Source: Bacillota bacterium (GTDB lineage: Bacteria > Bacillota > Clostridia > Acetivibrionales > DTU013). Taken from it: a DNA stretch of 64,000 bases. The first letter of the stretch is position 1, and each line of letters begins with the position of its first letter. The notes under the pieces are model-generated. The model saw only the letters and a list, made by a program, of their open reading frames with translations. It did not search any database and was not told where the DNA came from. Positions 60,670-64,000 of this stretch are shown here, piece after piece. Made by a program: the position numbers and the translations under genes. The stretch lies in NCBI GenBank assembly GCA_023435305.1, contig JAEYRV010000035.1:12371-76370 (forward strand), written 5' to 3'.

Positions 60670-62096
60670 AGGATGATCCTGAACTCTGTTCCCGCATTTA
60701 CCTCGCTCTTTACCTGTATGCTCCCCTTATGCGCATCAATGATCGCCTTCGTGATAGCAAGACCGATACCGGCGCCGCCGGTCTGTCTGTTCCGTGACCT
60801 GTCCGCTCTGTAAAAGCGCTCGAAAATATGGGGCAGATCCTCGTGATGTATTCCGTACCCGGTATCCTTTATGCATATCTCAACAGTATCCTTTGAGCCG
60901 TTTATTGTCACTTCCACGCTGCCGCCCGGAGGAGTATATTTATAAGCATTTGATAACAGGTTGACAAATACCTGACTGATTTTATCCCTATCGGCAAAAA
61001 CAATTTCACTTTCACCAGTTAACCGCAATTCAATATTTTTATTAATAAAATCTGCCTGGAAATTATTCTGTATCTGTCTGACAAGCTCCATAATATCAAA
61101 CTCAGTCTTTATCAGGATCAGATTCTCATTTTCGTACCTGGCCAGCTTCTCCAGATCGCCCACGAGCCTGTTTATCCTCAGGATCTCGTCGTGACAGCTT
61201 TGGAGCCTCTCTGTATCAGGTTCCCATATCCCATCGATCATAGCCTCCATATGGCTCTGCAGAGTTGCAAGCGGTGTCCTCAGCTCATGCGCGACATCCG
61301 CTGTCATTCTCTTTCTCAGGGCTTCCTGGTTTTCCAGTGTCTCGGCAAGGTTATTGATGGTTTCAGTCAGCTGTGAGATCTCCTTTGTATTTGTTTTTTC
61401 ATCTGCTCTGTCACCGAAATACCCTTTAGAGATCATTTCAGCAGTAGCCGTCACCCTTGATATAGGAGTGCTGATCCTTCCGGCTATAAGCGAAGCAATG
61501 ATCAGCGAAAGAATGAGTGAAAAGAGTGCAGCGATTGCAAGCAGGCCATTCATCTTATTTATGAATGCAAGGTCATCGTCCGTATAATAAAATGGTCCAT
61601 AATAGCCGATCTCAACCGTTCCGACAGCTTTCAGCCCATAGCTGACCGGGTAGGAATCCACTACATATCCGCCGTTCCAGTTGGGATACCTGCTCTTCAT
61701 GTTATGTTCCATATGACTTATCATATCCTGACAACGTTCATTATCATGAAGCCTCGCATCCCATATCACATTCTTGTCCAGATCGGTCAACTTAATGATC
61801 ATACCCTGTTCAAGAGAATTGATGCATATGTCCTCTATCGCGTCTGTGTTCCAGCTGCTTTGCGGCCTCCGGTCCTCCGGATTCCCCTCTGCACCTGACT
61901 CAGCCTCCAAATCAGGTATGTACTGCCGGCCAAGCAGCATCACAATGTCATTATTCTTACGGGCCTGGTTTTGTTTGATATAATCCTTGAAATGCCTGTC
62001 GAGCATCAGGTTGGTCAGTACTGTTATCAACAGTACACATACCAGTGTTATCGAAATAAAAGACAGGGACAGCCGGGTTCTCAGACTAAGCTTCAT
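60660..62096 (-). CDS. sensor histidine kinase
   Basis: A 478-aa kinase. Membrane helices at about residues 9-30 and 180-205 bound an extracytoplasmic sensor of about 150 residues. HAMP, then DVAHELRTPLATLQSHMEAM with the phospho-His near residue 273, N-box QVFVNLLSNAYKYTPPGG and GIGLAITKAIIDAHKGSIQV follow. Its start overlaps the response regulator gene by four bases. It is BaeS-like. Confidence 0.93.
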   Translation of the reverse strand: MKLSLRTRLSLSFISITLVCVLLITVLTNLMLDRHFKDYIKQNQARKNNDIVMLLGRQYIPDLEAESGAEGNPEDRRPQSSWNTDAIEDICINSLEQGMIIKLTDLDKNVIWDARLHDNERCQDMISHMEHNMKSRYPNWNGGYVVDSYPVSYGLKAVGTVEIGYYGPFYYTDDDLAFINKMNGLLAIAALFSLILSLIIASLIAGRISTPISRVTATAEMISKGYFGDRADEKTNTKEISQLTETINNLAETLENQEALRKRMTADVAHELRTPLATLQSHMEAMIDGIWEPDTERLQSCHDEILRINRLVGDLEKLARYENENLILIKTEFDIMELVRQIQNNFQADFINKNIELRLTGESEIVFADRDKISQVFVNLLSNAYKYTPPGGSVEVTINGSKDTVEICIKDTGYGIHHEDLPHIFERFYRADRSRNRQTGGAGIGLAITKAIIDAHKGSIQVKSEVNAGTEFRIILPR

Positions 62097-62803
62097 CGGC
62101 TGTCACCCCCTCCGAATCGGTATCCTACACCGTGAACTGTGAGGATAAACCGTGGATTTCTTGGATCAGGCTCTATCTTCTGCCTGATATTTTTAATATG
62201 AGTGTCAACGGTCCTGTCATACCCGTCATAATCCTCGCCAAGCGCCATAGTTATCAGCTCTTCACGGGTAAAGGTCTTGTCAGGGTATTTTGCCATAATG
62301 ATAAGCAGCTTGTATTCATTCGGTGTCAGATTGACTATTTCTCCGTTACGTTTTATCTGATGCTGTAAAATGTCGATAACAAGCTGATTATTGTCGAAGG
62401 TGATGATGTCCGAAAGCGGAACCGCCGCTTCATCAGATCTGCGCAGCACGGCGTTGACTCTGGCAACCAGCTGCCTTGGGCTGAAAGGCTTTGTAACATA
62501 ATCGTCGGCGCCTATGTTTAGTCCTCTCAATATATCTTCCTCTTCTATCCTCGCTGTCAGCATTATTATAGGCACTCTGGATCTCTTCCTGATGATGCTG
62601 CATATTTCTTCCCCAGATATATCAGGGAGCATGAGATCGAGGATCACAAGCGACGGACTGCAACGTTCAAATTCCTCAAGCGCATCCTTTCCGGTCAAAG
62701 CAACACAGACCTGATATCCGCTGCCCTCAAGATATGATTTTACCACTTCTGCGATTTTTACTTCATCCTCGACTACGAGTATTCTTTTTTCTCCACGCGT
62801 CAT
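62093..62803 (-). CDS. OmpR-family response regulator
   Basis: A 236-aa regulator. Receiver domain with acidic DE, phospho-Asp LVILDLMLPDISGEE near residue 54, T in MLTARIEEED and K in YVTKPFSPRQL. A winged-helix DNA-binding domain follows with LTPNEYKLLIIMAKYPDKTFTREEL and YDRTVDTHIKNIRQKI. GGAGGAAGCA precedes ATG. It is paired with the kinase. Confidence 0.95.
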   Translation of the reverse strand: MTRGEKRILVVEDEVKIAEVVKSYLEGSGYQVCVALTGKDALEEFERCSPSLVILDLMLPDISGEEICSIIRKRSRVPIIMLTARIEEEDILRGLNIGADDYVTKPFSPRQLVARVNAVLRRSDEAAVPLSDIITFDNNQLVIDILQHQIKRNGEIVNLTPNEYKLLIIMAKYPDKTFTREELITMALGEDYDGYDRTVDTHIKNIRQKIEPDPRNPRFILTVHGVGYRFGGGDSR

Positions 62804-62860
62804 TGCTTCCTCCGGTCGTTCCTTTCAGATGTTGTGATATGCTCCCTGAAGGCAGACAGC

Positions 62861-62902
62861 AAAAAAGGCCGCTATCAAGGCTCATCACCTTTCAACGGCC
62901 TC
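62861..62902 (-). terminator. intrinsic terminator after copZ
   Basis: GGCCGTTGAAAGG and CCTTGATAGCGGCC form a strong hairpin on the minus strand followed by six T residues. It lies just beyond the copZ stop codon and insulates the two-component genes. Confidence 0.85.
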
Positions 62903-62918
62903 TGCCGGTATATACATA

Positions 62919-63131
62919 TTACTGCACGTCATAGCCCTGTTCTTTTATGGCCTCAGCAATGGCAGCCAGGCTTACCTTTGCCGGATCATACTCGACATTG
63001 ACCTTTTTACTTCTCAGGTTCACACTGACGCTGTCTACACCGACTAGTATCCCAACAGCCCTTTTGATACTATTCTCACAATGACTGCATGACATACCAT
63101 TGACCGTCAGAGATTTGGTTTCCTTCTGCAT
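62919..63131 (-). CDS. copZ: HMA-domain copper chaperone
   Basis: A 70-aa heavy-metal-associated protein. The Cu(I) site is NGMSCSHCENSIKRAV, with C-x2-C. VDSVSVNLRSKKVNVEYDP and the C-terminal IKEQGYDVQ complete the ferredoxin-like fold. ATG at 63131 is chosen over 63137 for better spacing from AGGAGG. No copper ATPase is adjacent, so its partner lies elsewhere. Confidence 0.9.
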   Translation of the reverse strand: MQKETKSLTVNGMSCSHCENSIKRAVGILVGVDSVSVNLRSKKVNVEYDPAKVSLAAIAEAIKEQGYDVQ

Positions 63132-63246
63132 GCTCATACCTCCTATCCAGCAGCTATGCTTATAATTTGCAAAAAATCATATACGTTATCCGCATAACTA
63201 TATTTACCACAAAGATATCATTTATAAACAAAAACTATTTAACATT

Positions 63247-63834
63247 TCATCTCATTATCTCCTGATAGACAAAACACCCTGTGACATGGTCATTGACCAT
63301 TCCAATAGCCTGCAGGAATGAATAGATAATTGTCGATCCGACGAAATTAAACCCCATTTTTTTCAAATCCTTGCTTATCTTATCGGAAAGAGGAGTTTTT
63401 GCGGGCAGATCCTCCATCTTTTCCCAATGGCCTGTAATAGGTGCATTATCAACGTACGCCCATATAAACTTGTCGAAGCTGCCGTATTCTTTTACAATCT
63501 GCAAAAACGCCTTGGCATTACCCACAGCCGCATTTATTTTCAGGCGGTTCCTTATTATTTTTTCGTTTGCCATTAATTCCTGGATTTTTTCATCGCCGTA
63601 TACAGCAACCTTATTGGGGTCAAATCCATCAAACGCCTGCCTGAATGCCTCTCTCTTATTGAGCACGGTTATCCATGCAAGTCCTGCCTGCATACCTTCC
63701 AGGATCAGCATCTCAAACAGCTTGACATCATCATGTACGGGCCGTCCCCATTCGTTATCATGATAATCTATGTATATGGGGATGTTCCCGGCCCAAGAGC
63801 ACCTGATTTTTTCATTCATACAGTCTTTAGACAT
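63247..63834 (-). CDS. tag: DNA-3-methyladenine glycosylase I
   Basis: A 195-aa base-excision repair enzyme removing 3-methyladenine from DNA. RCSWAGNIPIYIDYHDNEWGRPVHDDVKLFEMLILEGMQAGLAWITVLNKREAFRQAFDGFD is the Tag N-terminal block, with the zinc/adenine-binding Cys and Trp residues. KKMGFNFVGSTIIYSFLQAIGMVNDHVTGCF near residue 155 holds the C-terminal helix-hairpin-helix-like part and the zinc ligands His and Cys. AAAGGAGTG precedes ATG. Confidence 0.95.
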   Translation of the reverse strand: MSKDCMNEKIRCSWAGNIPIYIDYHDNEWGRPVHDDVKLFEMLILEGMQAGLAWITVLNKREAFRQAFDGFDPNKVAVYGDEKIQELMANEKIIRNRLKINAAVGNAKAFLQIVKEYGSFDKFIWAYVDNAPITGHWEKMEDLPAKTPLSDKISKDLKKMGFNFVGSTIIYSFLQAIGMVNDHVTGCFVYQEIMR

Positions 63835-63866
63835 TCACAACACTCCTTTAAAGTCTTTTAGTTATT

Positions 63867-63990
63867 TGAATCTCCCCCACTTAATCGCGAGCGATTTGAA
63901 GTTGGGGGATTCTTGCTTCATCGAGGTCGTAACCTACTGTCTCCACAAGCGTGACTTCGGGTCATCCCAGCCCTAGTTATACATATTTGC
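63867..63990 (-). mobile_element. right-end remnant of an IS200/IS605-type element
   Basis: CCCCCACTTAATCGC-GA-GCGATT and AAGTTGGGGG form the subterminal hairpin (63873-63909) typical of IS605 right ends. On the minus strand the frame VTLVETVGYDLDEARIPQLQ, ending in a stop, and the GTAGGTTACGACCTCGATGAAG core match the end of tnpB and its guide-RNA scaffold. A stop codon interrupts the frame just upstream, so the copy here may be decayed. The body lies beyond base 64000. Confidence 0.6.
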
Positions 63991-64000
63991 TATCATATCA

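Overview
The window looks like chromosome of a spore-lineage anaerobe of the class Clostridia (Firmicutes). The evidence is two T-box leaders, the indirect GatCAB plus archaeal-type AspRS route to Asn-tRNA, a GlpP antiterminator, a TAXI-TRAP transporter with DUF1850, an EtfA with a fused ferredoxin domain next to an acyl-CoA dehydrogenase, SLH and copper-amine-oxidase-N surface proteins, and the broken start of a spore photoproduct lyase gene. From about 4 kb onward almost every gene is on the minus strand, so most of the window is probably transcribed in one replication-oriented direction. I could not name the species.

Layout. 0-4 kb (+): a T-box leader with a short methionyl-tRNA synthetase, then a cytoplasmic GH20 hexosaminidase. 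4-10 kb (-): DUF3788, HAD and HD phosphohydrolases, a methyltransferase, two GNATs, an unlisted 49-aa protein, an EFR1 flavodoxin-ferredoxin protein and YjbQ. Two gene remnants lie here. 10-20 kb: PilZ protein, geranylgeranyl-reductase-like flavoprotein, sirtuin, orphan histidine kinase, MgtE, secreted beta-propeller protein, AraC regulator and a small lipoprotein. 20-30 kb: small hydrophobic protein, TPM and LemA pair, VOC protein, TAXI-DUF1850-TRAP operon, a large methyltransferase-fused protein with two in-frame repeat expansions, and a GpsA-like dehydrogenase. 30-31 kb: an intergenic array of 41-bp and 135-bp repeats. 31-35 kb: GlpP, GlpA-like, FAD oxidoreductase and DUF1667, a glycerol-3-phosphate oxidation operon with a candidate antitermination site. 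35-38 kb: NitT/TauT-type ABC transporter. 38-43 kb: FIST sensor, an unknown protein, an RNA 2',3'-cyclic phosphodiesterase and a beta-helix/M15 carboxypeptidase. 43-46 kb: acyl-CoA dehydrogenase, EtfB and ferredoxin-EtfA, a candidate flavin-bifurcating complex. 46-51.6 kb: T-box, aspS, gatC, gatA and gatB. 51.8-53.4 kb: ECF sigma factor and membrane partner. 53.5-54.3 kb: spl remnant and two MITE-like inverted-repeat elements. 54-64 kb: GNAT, SLH/M15 protein, a RyR-domain membrane protein downstream of a YARHG lipoprotein and a two-component system, CopZ, Tag, and the right end of an IS200/IS605-type element.

The best leads are the Asn/Glu-overlapping T-box specifier of the gat operon, the RyR-domain membrane protein with its lipoprotein and two-component system, the tandem array at 30.3-30.85 kb, the dispersed short-repeat families, and the methyltransferase-fusion protein with independent pentapeptide and hexapeptide expansions. 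I found no complete transposase, tRNA, rRNA or CRISPR array.
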